A DNA stretch of 64,000 bases, from the NCBI RefSeq assembly GCF_018882185.1, contig NZ_JACVOY010000005.1, forward strand, positions 124,001 through 188,000. The letters are read 5' to 3'. Made by a program: the position numbers and the translations under genes. The stretch comes from Polynucleobacter sp. AP-Latsch-80-C2. Lineage in GTDB: Bacteria; Pseudomonadota; Gammaproteobacteria; Burkholderiales; Burkholderiaceae. Positions 56,048-64,000 of this stretch are shown piece by piece. Under the pieces are notes generated by a model, which was not told the origin of the DNA, ran no database searches, and saw only the letters and a list, made by a program, of their open reading frames with translations. Numbering within the stretch: position 1 is the stretch's first letter; every line of letters starts with the position of its first letter.

Positions 56048-58396
56048 TTAAAACGCTGTACCTACCTGGAACTGCAATCGCTGGACGTTATCCGTTGGTA
56101 AGGACTTAATCGGGATACCGTAGCTGAATTTAAGCGGCCCCAGCGGTGATATCCATGATAAACCTAAGCCATAAGAATAGCGTAAAACGAGATTGATATT
56201 TTGGCCATAAACGTTACCGCCGTCCACGAAGGTAAATACCCGCAAGGTCTTATCGGCACCAGAACCCGGCACGGGCACCGTATATTCGAGGTTTGTCACA
56301 ATCTTGGACTGCCCGCCGGTAGGCTGATTTGTACCCGTATTGGTGTTGTAGAAGGTTGGTCCTAGGGAGCCAGGGGCATAGCCTCGAACCGATCCGATAC
56401 CACCAACATAGTAGTTTTTGACAATTGGGAAGGGGTTATTTCCGTAGGCTTGGCTGTAACCAACCTCACCGTTGAAGGACAGGATGTTGCCCTTTGAGAA
56501 TGAGTGGTATTTCTGATACTGGCCATACATCCGGTAAAAGGTCATGTTTCCTGCTGGAGTGCCTACCTCAGCAGACAATTGCTGAAGCGAACCAGCAGAT
56601 GGAATCAAAGAGCTATCTCGACCATCGCGTGACCAACCTACAGTAACCGGAATGTTGTAGGTAGTTAAAGTCGCGGGGTATCCAGGAGGCGCAATGCCGT
56701 AGCTTTCCGCATAAGTCAGATAAGGCTGAGGCGTGCTCGAGGATGTAGTGATGCGATAAAACTCTAAGCCGGAACCAAAAAATACCCGATCTATTTCACT
56801 GTAAGGAACGCCAAACTTAATATTCGAGCCAACGGACTTGATTTGGTAGCTTGGATCACCCGTGTAATACAAAGGCTTGGATGAGCGATAGTACAAATCG
56901 GTATAGCGACTAATGCCATCTTCGGTGAAGTAAGGATCGTATTGCGATAGGGCAATGTTTTGATTGATCTTACCCAGTGCGGCATTCAAGCCAATCGCCG
57001 TACCTGTACCGAAAGCATTGTCTTGATTAATACCAGCAGAAAGAATGACCTTCTCTGTTGAAGAAAAACCTGCACCGACAGTCACAGAGCCAGTGGGCTT
57101 TTCTGAAACTTTGACGTTGACATCCACCTGGTCAGGAGATCCCGGGACATCCTCGGTGGTGATATCTGTTTCAGTAAAGTAGCCAAGGCGTCCTAAACGT
57201 TTTTTCGATAAGTCAATCTTTTCGCCGTCAAACCAGGAGCTTTCAAACTGACGCACCTCTCGACGAATCACCATATCGCGAGTCTTAGAATTTCCTGTGA
57301 CATTGACCTGACGTACATAAATACGACGACCCGGATCAATCACCAACGTAATGTCTACCTCGCTTTGGTCACGACGAATATCGGGCTGCGGATTGATGGT
57401 GGCAAAGGCATAACCGTAGGAGCCCAGTACCTCTGCAATTGCCTTAGTACTCTCTGTAAGTTTGGCTGAGGAGAAGATATCTCCAGCTTTTAACGTTACC
57501 AACTGCATCAACTCATCTTCCTTGCCCAACAACTCGCCAGCAAGGCGGACGTTTTTAACGGTAAATTGGGTGCCTTCACGCACACTGATCGTTAAGTAGA
57601 TGCCCTTCTTGTCGGGAGTAATTGAAACCTGAGTAGAGTCAATCACAAACTCAAGATAACCACGATTCAAATAGTAAGAGCGAATGTTTTCTAAGTCAGC
57701 CGTTAACTTTTGCTTAGAGTACAGATTGTCTTTACTGTACCAAGAAAGCCAACCACCTGTTTTTAACTGCATCTCGCTTCTGAGCGTGCTTTCGCTAAAA
57801 ACATTATTTCCAATAAAGTTGATTTCCTGAATTTTTGCTACAGGACCCTCATCAACGTTGAAGTAGATTGCTACTTGATTGCGCTCCACTGGAGTCACTG
57901 TTGCTACCACCTCTGCGGCGTACATTCCCTTGCCAATATATTGGCGTTTTAATTCTTGCTCAGCTTTATCAATTAAAGCCTTGTCATAGAAACGGGCCTC
58001 AGCCACACCAACCGCTCTCAAGGATTTACGAACCATCTCTTGATCAAACTCTTTCATCCCCGTAAATTCAATACGAGAAATCGTTGGACGCTCTTCAACA
58101 ATCACGATCAATACATTGCCTTGAGCTTGAATCTGTACGTCTCTAAAAAAGCCAGTGCTATACAAAGCTTTAATCGATTCGGCACCCTTCTCATCGGTAA
58201 AGGTGTCGCCCACTTGAACAGGCAAATAACTAAAGACGGTTCCTGGCTCTACGCGCTGCAAACCTTCAATGCGAATATCTTTAATGACGAAAGAATCTGC
58301 GGCTTGGACATTCAAGCTGAAAGCAGCGACAACCACCAATAGCAGTTGAGCAACAAAACGGGCAAAAACAGAAGGAGTAGAGATCAAAAAATTCAA
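56048..58396 (-). CDS. bamA: Outer membrane protein assembly factor BamA
   Basis: A 782-residue Omp85 protein. It has a signal ending near VQA (residue 32), five POTRA domains (about 36-440) and a C-terminal barrel. The signature GGIGSVRGYAPGSLGP lies in barrel loop 6 near 665, and the protein ends with Phe, as outer membrane barrels do. It inserts beta-barrel proteins in the outer membrane. It overlaps the rseP stop by 4 bases. Confidence 0.95.
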   Translation of the reverse strand: MNFLISTPSVFARFVAQLLLVVVAAFSLNVQAADSFVIKDIRIEGLQRVEPGTVFSYLPVQVGDTFTDEKGAESIKALYSTGFFRDVQIQAQGNVLIVIVEERPTISRIEFTGMKEFDQEMVRKSLRAVGVAEARFYDKALIDKAEQELKRQYIGKGMYAAEVVATVTPVERNQVAIYFNVDEGPVAKIQEINFIGNNVFSESTLRSEMQLKTGGWLSWYSKDNLYSKQKLTADLENIRSYYLNRGYLEFVIDSTQVSITPDKKGIYLTISVREGTQFTVKNVRLAGELLGKEDELMQLVTLKAGDIFSSAKLTESTKAIAEVLGSYGYAFATINPQPDIRRDQSEVDITLVIDPGRRIYVRQVNVTGNSKTRDMVIRREVRQFESSWFDGEKIDLSKKRLGRLGYFTETDITTEDVPGSPDQVDVNVKVSEKPTGSVTVGAGFSSTEKVILSAGINQDNAFGTGTAIGLNAALGKINQNIALSQYDPYFTEDGISRYTDLYYRSSKPLYYTGDPSYQIKSVGSNIKFGVPYSEIDRVFFGSGLEFYRITTSSSTPQPYLTYAESYGIAPPGYPATLTTYNIPVTVGWSRDGRDSSLIPSAGSLQQLSAEVGTPAGNMTFYRMYGQYQKYHSFSKGNILSFNGEVGYSQAYGNNPFPIVKNYYVGGIGSVRGYAPGSLGPTFYNTNTGTNQPTGGQSKIVTNLEYTVPVPGSGADKTLRVFTFVDGGNVYGQNINLVLRYSYGLGLSWISPLGPLKFSYGIPIKSLPTDNVQRLQFQVGTAF

Positions 58397-59523
58397 GGCG
58401 AAAAATAGCGTTGTAAATCATTAAACAAGGCTAGGAGCGAGAGGGAAATCAGCAAAAGAAAGCCCAGCTTCTGGAACCGCTCTTGCATGGAAATCGAAAT
58501 CCGCTTACCAGCAACCAACTCCCATGCATCATACAGGAGCTGACCCCCGTCAAGCATGGGAAAAGGGAGCAAATTGAGCAGCCCTATGCTGATGCTAATC
58601 AGGGCTAAAAAGGCAAAAAATGCTTGCCAGCCAACCTGGGCTAACTTCCCAGCCATATCAGCAATACTCAAGGGTCCACCAAGCTGCTTGATAGATGTTT
58701 TGCCAGTGAACATTCCGGCCATTAGCCTTACAGAAACTTTGGTCACGAGCCAGACCCTATGGGAGGCGTAAAGAAGCGCATCCAAAGGCCCTAACTGCAG
58801 CTCCTGCCAGTTAGATGTCGGGATGATAGTTGGCTTAATCCCGAGCGCTTGCATAGGGTCAGAATTTGGTGAAATTTTAGGCAATTCTGGTGCCGGAAAG
58901 GCCTTTATAAATCGACCTCCAGAAGGACTCTGTAGCTCTAAAGCAAAACCGTTTTCCGCCGTAAGCGCATCGAGCAAATCCCAGCGCAAAGCATTCCAGC
59001 TTCGAACCACTTCAAATTCACCTAAAACACTGCTTGCATCATCACCATTCAAGTCTTGCCACCCCACTACTCGATCACCTTGCATGAGATCTAACTTGGC
59101 AGCCAAGGAGTGCTCTGGAGGAGTATCTAAAACGGCTGGTAACTGCGGAACGCCAGAGATATAAATCACGGCAAACAAAATGATAGCTAAGAAAAAATTG
59201 GCAAACGGTCCTGCAGCAACAATGAGAGATCTTTGCCAAAGTTTTTTGCCATCAAAGGCACTTGCTTGATCCTCCAGAGTAATCACCTGCTCCCGATCTC
59301 TCCCATCTAAAAGTTTGACATAGCCACCTAAGGGAATAGCTGCCAACACCCACTCAGTCTGATTCTTTGCTCGATAAGTAAAAAGTGGTTTACCAAAACC
59401 AATAGCAAAACGCAGTACGCGAACACCACAACAACGAGCAGCGAAGAAATGGCCAAACTCATGAAAGCTCACCAATACACCCAGGGTAAGCAAAAAAGCA
59501 GCTAGTGTGATGAACGCTTGCAA
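58393..59523 (-). CDS. rseP: Site-2 intramembrane metalloprotease RseP, single-PDZ form
   Basis: A 376-residue membrane protease, well short of the usual 450 or so. Zinc ligands are in H21-E-x2-H25 (SFHEFGHFFAARC) and D325 (LLPFPMLDGGQLL). One PDZ-like stretch lies at about 128-205. The second PDZ domain, normally between that point and the GPLDALLYA helix, is missing; the linker goes straight from MQALGIKPTIIP to the next helix. It would cleave anti-sigma RseA-type and signal-peptide substrates. The gene overlaps bamA and follows dxr by 39 bases. Confidence 0.9.
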   Translation of the reverse strand: MQAFITLAAFLLTLGVLVSFHEFGHFFAARCCGVRVLRFAIGFGKPLFTYRAKNQTEWVLAAIPLGGYVKLLDGRDREQVITLEDQASAFDGKKLWQRSLIVAAGPFANFFLAIILFAVIYISGVPQLPAVLDTPPEHSLAAKLDLMQGDRVVGWQDLNGDDASSVLGEFEVVRSWNALRWDLLDALTAENGFALELQSPSGGRFIKAFPAPELPKISPNSDPMQALGIKPTIIPTSNWQELQLGPLDALLYASHRVWLVTKVSVRLMAGMFTGKTSIKQLGGPLSIADMAGKLAQVGWQAFFAFLALISISIGLLNLLPFPMLDGGQLLYDAWELVAGKRISISMQERFQKLGFLLLISLSLLALFNDLQRYFSP

Positions 59524-59562
59524 ATAAAGTCCTTAGTTGATTTTTTAAGGCGCTGAGAAAAA

Positions 59563-60747
59563 TTACTGTTGGAGTGTGCCAATAAAGTCTTTTGCCACTC
59601 TTCTTGCACGGGCATCCACATCCAAGATGAGCTCCAGAGAATCAACCGGGCCATTCTGAATAGCGCTTAAGGTTTTTTCTACTATCACGGGAATTTGCAA
59701 ATACGGCAGACCGTCATCCAAAAAGGCACCCACTGCAATTTCATTGGCTGCATTCAGAACTGTAGGCGCTACGCCACCTGACTGAGCAGCCGCAAAGGCT
59801 AATGCTAAGCAGGGGAAACGTTTAAGGTCTGGCTCGCTAAAACTTAATGCTGCAAGCTGAGCTAAATTGAGTGGTGCAACACCAGCCTCGATGCGCTCAG
59901 GCCACGCCAATCCATAGGCAATGGGAGTCCGCATATCAGGCTGCCCCAACTGCGCCATGACCGATCCATCTACATAGCGCACCATCGAATGCACCACGCT
60001 CTGAGGATGTATCAATACCTTGATCTTTTCTAAAGGCAAACCAAACAACCAAAAGGCCTCAATCAACTCTAGCCCTTTATTCATCATCGTTGCTGAATCA
60101 ACGGATATCTTTCTACCCATCACCCAATTAGGATGAGCGCATGCCTGCTCTGGAGTAATTGCCGCCAATTGATCTAATGGGGTATTTCTAAATGGCCCGC
60201 CGGAGGCCGTTAACCACAACTCCTCAACACCTAATCCTGAATGAGGATCTTGGGCAAATTTAGTGGGAAGGCATTGAAATATGGCGTTATGCTCACTATC
60301 AATTGGAAGAAGCTCTCCTCCTCCGGATTTCATGGCCTGCATAAATAAATTACCGGACATCACCAGCGCCTCTTTGTTGGCTAGCAATACCCTCTTACCA
60401 GCCTTGGCAGCTGCAAGGGTAGGCACTAAGCCGGCCGCCCCAACAATGGCAGCCATGACCGTATCGCAACCAGACTCCGTCACGGCAGAAACGAGTGCCT
60501 CAGGGCCATACAAAACTTGAGTACGAATATTTTTCTCTAGGAGCAATGCACTTAAACGCGCAGCGCCCTGAGCATCGGCAATCACAGCAATTGCTGGAGC
60601 AAACTCCTCGCACTGTGCTGCCAAAAGCTCAACCTGGGTATTAGCAGTTAAGGCAACTAACTTAAATCGATCGGGATGTTTACGAATGACATCTAAGGTA
60701 TTAACGCCAATCGATCCGGTAGAGCCTAAAACCGCAATATGTCGCAT
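59563..60747 (-). CDS. dxr: 1-deoxy-D-xylulose 5-phosphate reductoisomerase
   Basis: A 394-residue NADPH enzyme making 2-C-methyl-D-erythritol 4-phosphate, the committed step of the MEP isoprenoid pathway. It has the NADPH motif GSTGSIG at 8-14, [12 protein letters not shown] near 120, the metal and substrate site in [14 protein letters not shown] near 147, and [11 protein letters not shown] and [17 protein letters not shown] further on. It lies in the conserved uppS-cdsA-dxr-rseP order. Confidence 0.95.
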   Translation of the reverse strand: MRHIAVLGSTGSIGVNTLDVIRKHPDRFKLVALTANTQVELLAAQCEEFAPAIAVIADAQGAARLSALLLEKNIRTQVLYGPEALVSAVTESGCDTVMAAIVGAAGLVPTLAAAKAGKRVLLANKEALVMSGNLFMQAMKSGGGELLPIDSEHNAIFQCLPTKFAQDPHSGLGVEELWLTASGGPFRNTPLDQLAAITPEQACAHPNWVMGRKISVDSATMMNKGLELIEAFWLFGLPLEKIKVLIHPQSVVHSMVRYVDGSVMAQLGQPDMRTPIAYGLAWPERIEAGVAPLNLAQLAALSFSEPDLKRFPCLALAFAAAQSGGVAPTVLNAANEIAVGAFLDDGLPYLQIPVIVEKTLSAIQNGPVDSLELILDVDARARRVAKDFIGTLQQ

Positions 60748-60752
60748 CGGCT

Positions 60753-61580
60753 TTACACCAGACCTGCTAACAATGCTGCAATCGGCATAGTGGGAATCAG
60801 TGCGTCAACACGATCTAAGACGCCGCCATGCCCCGGCAATAAAAAACTACTGTCTTTCACGCCAGCCATTCGTTTTAACTGGGATTCAAACAGGTCACCA
60901 AAAATACTGAATACGGTTAAAACTGTCACCATCAATAGTGTAGGTACCCAGCCAAATCGAATCGCCCAGGCACCAAATAAGGTAGATTCAAACGGTAGAT
61001 AGAAAATGCAAAGCAGCGCATACCCATAGCAAAGCAGTAACCCACCTAAAGCACCCTCAATCGATTTACCAGGACTGATTTGCGCAGCGAGCTTCCGTTT
61101 ACCGAAGGCTTTACCAACAAAATAGGCACCAATATCAGCTACCCAAACCAAGGCCATGGTACTTAAAAGAAATATCAGTCCAAGCTCTCGTAGGAATACC
61201 AGCGCAAACCATGTAGCTGGCAACAAAATCAAACCAAGTACGACATAAAAAGGTCGTAATTTTTGCAAAGTAATGTTCATCCCCTTTGCCAAAATAAAAG
61301 GGGCCAAGAAAAACCAAAAGATCACTGCCATGAGTAACAAAGCAAATTGCCAGGCTACGTTTTGCATTCCCAGCAAAAACAAAATAATTGCTAAACAAAA
61401 TAAGGCGTACAACCACGCAGCACGAGCAGCTTCAGGACTGAGTAAGCGACTCCACTCCCAGGCGGCCGCTAATAGCGCCACTAAGAAAAAAGCGCCAATG
61501 TATACAGGAGGCAATAAAAACAGAATCGGCAATAAAACCGCCAACAGAACAATGGCAGTGATGATTCGCGTTTTTAACAT
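60753..61580 (-). CDS. cdsA: Phosphatidate cytidylyltransferase
   Basis: A membrane enzyme of about 275 residues with eight or so hydrophobic segments. I prefer the ATG at 61580 ([10 protein letters not shown]), the family start; a GTG at 61613 inside uppS is also in frame. The CDP-alcohol signature [26 protein letters not shown] is at the C-terminus (key residues K, D, PGHGG, DR-D). It makes CDP-diacylglycerol for phospholipids. Confidence 0.92.
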   Translation of the reverse strand: MLKTRIITAIVLLAVLLPILFLLPPVYIGAFFLVALLAAAWEWSRLLSPEAARAAWLYALFCLAIILFLLGMQNVAWQFALLLMAVIFWFFLAPFILAKGMNITLQKLRPFYVVLGLILLPATWFALVFLRELGLIFLLSTMALVWVADIGAYFVGKAFGKRKLAAQISPGKSIEGALGGLLLCYGYALLCIFYLPFESTLFGAWAIRFGWVPTLLMVTVLTVFSIFGDLFESQLKRMAGVKDSSFLLPGHGGVLDRVDALIPTMPIAALLAGLV

Positions 61581-61599
61581 GGGGTAACTAAAAGAAAAA

Positions 61600-62373
61600 T
61601 CAAACTGCGTCACTCATCGCTTGCGATGCAAGCTGGGCACTCGTGCGCCCAAAGCGACGCTCTCGTTGACTGTACCAATCAAAGGCTTTATGCAACTCTG
61701 CCTCGTCAAAATCAGGCCATAGAACATCTGTGAAGTACAACTCGGTATAGGCTAATTGCCATAACAAGAAGTTGCTGATGCGCTGCTCACCACCAGTACG
61801 AATAAATAAATCTGGTTCCGGGGCATAAGCCATGGAGAGATGAGGCTGCAGCAACTCTTCCGTGACCTGCTCTGGCTGAAGATTGGGGTTAGCTGCAATA
61901 CATTGACGCATCGCTTGCAAAACATCCCAACGACCGCCATAGTTAGCAGCAATCGTAAAAGTTAAACCTTTGCAACCTGCTGTCTTTTGTTCAGAAAACT
62001 GCACCATCTCTTGAATAGCAGAATCAAAGCGACTCAAGTCACCAATTAAACGCAAAGCAATATCGTTTTCAGCAAGACGTGAAACCTCACCCTTAAGAGA
62101 CTTTAAAAAGAGCTTCATTAAAAAGCCTACCTCTTCGGGTGGGCGACGCCAATTCTCCGAGCTAAAGGCAAAGACAGTTAGGTATTCAACACCCATCCGA
62201 CGACACTCTTGAACAATTTTGCGGACCGCACCCAAACCCTCTGAATGCCCAGCGACACGCGGCATTAAGCGCTTGCTTGCCCAGCGACCATTACCATCCA
62301 TGATGATGGCAACGTGGCGCGGTATGGCGCTCGACTCTGGAACGGCTAAAGTTGAACTGGAGTGCTTGGTCAT
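61600..62373 (-). CDS. uppS: Undecaprenyl diphosphate synthase
   Basis: A 257-residue cis-prenyltransferase. The catalytic D26 is in [10 protein letters not shown], with [12 protein letters not shown] near 43, [13 protein letters not shown] near 84 and the C-terminal [15 protein letters not shown] and [13 protein letters not shown]. It makes the lipid carrier for peptidoglycan and envelope sugars. The gene sits between frr and cdsA as in other Burkholderiales. Confidence 0.95.
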   Translation of the reverse strand: MTKHSSSTLAVPESSAIPRHVAIIMDGNGRWASKRLMPRVAGHSEGLGAVRKIVQECRRMGVEYLTVFAFSSENWRRPPEEVGFLMKLFLKSLKGEVSRLAENDIALRLIGDLSRFDSAIQEMVQFSEQKTAGCKGLTFTIAANYGGRWDVLQAMRQCIAANPNLQPEQVTEELLQPHLSMAYAPEPDLFIRTGGEQRISNFLLWQLAYTELYFTDVLWPDFDEAELHKAFDWYSQRERRFGRTSAQLASQAMSDAV

Positions 62374-62397
62374 AAAAGGTAAAGATTCTGACAGGTA

Positions 62398-62958
62398 CTA
62401 AACCGTCATGATCTCTTTTTCTTTTTCCACAATAATCTTATCGACCTCAACGACTGCTTTATCAGTCATCTTCTGAATTTCATCAGTAGCGCGACGCTCT
62501 TCGTCCTCAGAAATTTCTTTGTCTTTTGTAAGACGCTTGAGATGCTCGTTGGCATCACGACGCAAGTTACGCACCGCAATCTTGGTTTCTTCACCTTCGC
62601 TCTTGACTACTTTCGTTAATTCGCGGCGGCGCTCTTCAGTCAATGCAGGCATTGGCACACGAATCACAGTACCTTGCGAAGCTGGATTTAAACCTAAGTC
62701 TGAATCACGAATCGCCTTCTCCACCACCGCAACCATCGTCTTTTCAAATGGCTGAACATTAATTGTGCGCGCATCGGCTAAACCTAAGCTAGCCACCTGA
62801 CTCAAAGGGGTTGGGTTACCGTAGTAATCCACCTGAATGTGCTCCAGAATTCCTGGGTTAGCACGGCCTGAACGAATTTTTGCTAAATTGGTTTTCAAAG
62901 CCTCAAGAGACTTTTGCATCTTTTGATCAGTATTGGTTTTAATTTCTGCTGCAGACAT
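62398..62958 (-). CDS. frr: Ribosome recycling factor
   Basis: A 186-residue protein with the normal two-domain layout. The N-terminal helix carries [20 protein letters not shown], a central [15 protein letters not shown] follows near 45, and the C-terminal helices end in KEKEIMTV. With EF-G it splits the ribosome after termination. It lies 11 bases after pyrH. Confidence 0.95.
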   Translation of the reverse strand: MSAAEIKTNTDQKMQKSLEALKTNLAKIRSGRANPGILEHIQVDYYGNPTPLSQVASLGLADARTINVQPFEKTMVAVVEKAIRDSDLGLNPASQGTVIRVPMPALTEERRRELTKVVKSEGEETKIAVRNLRRDANEHLKRLTKDKEISEDEERRATDEIQKMTDKAVVEVDKIIVEKEKEIMTV

Positions 62959-62969
62959 CAGGCCTCCTA

Positions 62970-63680
62970 TTAAACGTGTACTAAAGTACCTTCGGGTTCA
63001 CCCTGCACCACACGCATGAGAGCGCCTGGCTTGAGGATTGAAAATACTTTGATTGGTAGCTTACGGTCACGACACAACGCAAACGCAGTCGCATCCATCA
63101 CCTGTAAATTTTTGATTAGTGCTTCATCAAATGTAATGGTCTTATATAAGGTTGCTGTGGGATCTTTTACTGGATCCGCGCTATAGATCCCATCGACCTT
63201 GGTTGCTTTAAGCATGATTTCAACACCCATCTCTGCACCGCGTAAGGCGGCTGCAGTATCGGTAGTGAAGAATGGATTACCTGTACCCGCAGCAAAAATA
63301 ACCACCTTGCCTTCGCTCATTGCCCGAATAGCACGCGGACGAATATAAGGCTCAACCACCTGATCCATACGAATGGCGGACTGTACTCGAGCCTCAACAC
63401 CTTTTTGACGAAGTGCGTCTTGCAATGCCAAAGAATTCATCATGGTTGCCAACATACCCATGTAATCGGCAGTAGCGCGATCCATACCTGCGGCTCCACC
63501 TGCAACACCTCGGAAAATATTACCGCCGCCGATCACGATAGCAAGTTCAACTCCACTATTGACCACCTGCGCTATTTCAGAAACCATGGCGTCAATAGTG
63601 ATTGGATTGATGCCGAATGCATCATCACCCATAAGGGCTTCACCAGATAGTTTTAGGAGGACTCGTTTGTAGGCTGGCAT
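62970..63680 (-). CDS. pyrH: UMP kinase
   Basis: A 236-residue kinase of the amino acid kinase fold. It shows [14 protein letters not shown] at the start, [11 protein letters not shown] near 48 and [17 protein letters not shown] near 137. It phosphorylates UMP and is usually regulated by GTP and UTP. It is separated from tsf by a 184-base gap holding a strong terminator; its own promoter should lie there. Confidence 0.95.
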   Translation of the reverse strand: MPAYKRVLLKLSGEALMGDDAFGINPITIDAMVSEIAQVVNSGVELAIVIGGGNIFRGVAGGAAGMDRATADYMGMLATMMNSLALQDALRQKGVEARVQSAIRMDQVVEPYIRPRAIRAMSEGKVVIFAAGTGNPFFTTDTAAALRGAEMGVEIMLKATKVDGIYSADPVKDPTATLYKTITFDEALIKNLQVMDATAFALCRDRKLPIKVFSILKPGALMRVVQGEPEGTLVHV

Positions 63681-63789
63681 GTTTTTTATTTTCCGTAATT
63701 TGCCAAGTAATTTACTTACTTAGCTTATTGATCTTTAAGCGCTTTTTAATATCTCCGCCAAATTATAAAGGGCTTGGGATAGATCAAAG

Positions 63790-63825
63790 AAAAGGGCATA
63801 GAAACCTTAGTTTCTATGCCCTTTT
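63790..63825 (-). terminator. Rho-independent terminator after tsf
   Basis: AAAAGGGCATAGAAAC and GTTTCTATGCCCTTTT form a perfect 16-base stem with a 4-base loop. It lies 40 bases after the tsf stop and closes the upstream operon on the minus strand. A smaller GGGGC/GCCCC hairpin lies between it and the stop. A-runs on the left side supply the U-tract of the minus-strand transcript. Confidence 0.85.
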
Positions 63826-63864
63826 GGGTATTACTGACCATCCGGGGCAAGCCCCAATGACTAG

Positions 63865-64000
63865 TTAGGCAGTTGCCTTAGAGGCAGCAGCTACTTGAGC
63901 AGCAACTTCAGCCGCAAAGTCGTCTTGACGCTTCTCAATGCCCTCACCTACAACAAACATGGTGAAACCCTTGATTGTTGTATTTGCAGCTTTGAGCATT
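63865..64000 (-). CDS. tsf: Elongation factor Ts, C-terminal part
   Basis: The last 45 codons of a minus-strand gene that continues beyond the window. The readable end includes [22 protein letters not shown], quoted by its core [10 protein letters not shown], which is the characteristic C-terminus of EF-Ts, then Ala-rich residues to the TAA. EF-Ts exchanges GDP on EF-Tu. Position before pyrH and frr confirms the usual rpsB-tsf-pyrH-frr order. Confidence 0.9.
   Translation of the reverse strand, partial: MLKAANTTIKGFTMFVVGEGIEKRQDDFAAEVAAQVAAASKATA

Overview
The window is a dense, mostly housekeeping stretch of a free-living betaproteobacterial chromosome. The gene order tsf-pyrH-frr-uppS-cdsA-dxr-rseP-bamA-skp-lpxD-fabZ-lpxA-lpxB-rnhB is typical of Burkholderiales. 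The moderate base composition, very short intergenic gaps and protein sequences suggest Burkholderiaceae of the Polynucleobacter type; this is inference from sequence features alone. I see no insertion sequences, prophage, CRISPR array, tRNA or rRNA. No gene-free stretch exceeds about 190 bases.

Layout, left to right. (1) 1-9404 is a catabolic and uptake block: the end of a VOC (glyoxalase-fold) enzyme, a 2,6-dihydroxypyridine-hydroxylase-like FAD monooxygenase, a complete five-gene branched-chain-type ABC importer (substrate-binding protein, two permeases, two ATPases), then an acyl-CoA dehydrogenase and a CaiB-type CoA transferase. A YqaA membrane protein interrupts it on the other strand. 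(2) 9401-11828 (minus) carries a phospholipase D-type cardiolipin synthase, an EEP-fold phosphatase/nuclease and a Bfd-like ferredoxin. (3) 11895-23884 is a formate dehydrogenase region. A tungstate-type permease and ATPase face the operon for a Cys-type, Tat-exported, membrane-bound molybdo/tungsto formate dehydrogenase (alpha, beta, cytochrome b gamma, and small exported proteins). Behind it lies an accessory operon: ApbC, DUF3305, DUF3306, polyferredoxin and a TorD-type chaperone. (4) 24062-26581 is a CopZ/CopA copper efflux pair.

(5) 26587-32084 encodes envelope functions: a DUF3047 lipoprotein, a GT39 glycosyltransferase, a flippase-like membrane protein, a GT9 glycosyltransferase and a PAP2 phosphatase, followed by rlmJ. 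(6) 32979-38461 (minus) holds a SOUL protein, ldcA, tadA, queD, queE, two tandem paralogous exported proteins and a DUF455 ferritin-like protein. (7) 38486-42873 holds guaA, guaB, rnfH and ratA, with smpB divergent. (8) 43004-47155 is an Anbu (bacterial proteasome-homologue) operon: circularly permuted ATP-grasp, alpha-E, transglutaminase and Anbu. A near-ideal NtrC-type palindrome lies just upstream. (9) 47192-50522 holds divergent ppsA and its regulator ppsR. (10) 50519-64000 (minus) is the conserved envelope, lipid A and isoprenoid block, running back to tsf.

The most interesting features are the Anbu operon with its NtrC-like site and lysine-rich tail on Anbu, and the formate dehydrogenase region with a tungstate transporter lacking its binding protein and a 30-bp dyad before the structural operon. 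Others are a one-PDZ RseP, two tandem paralogous exported proteins of unknown function, and convergent gene pairs whose stop codons interlock in a shared 4-nt TTAA/TTAG.
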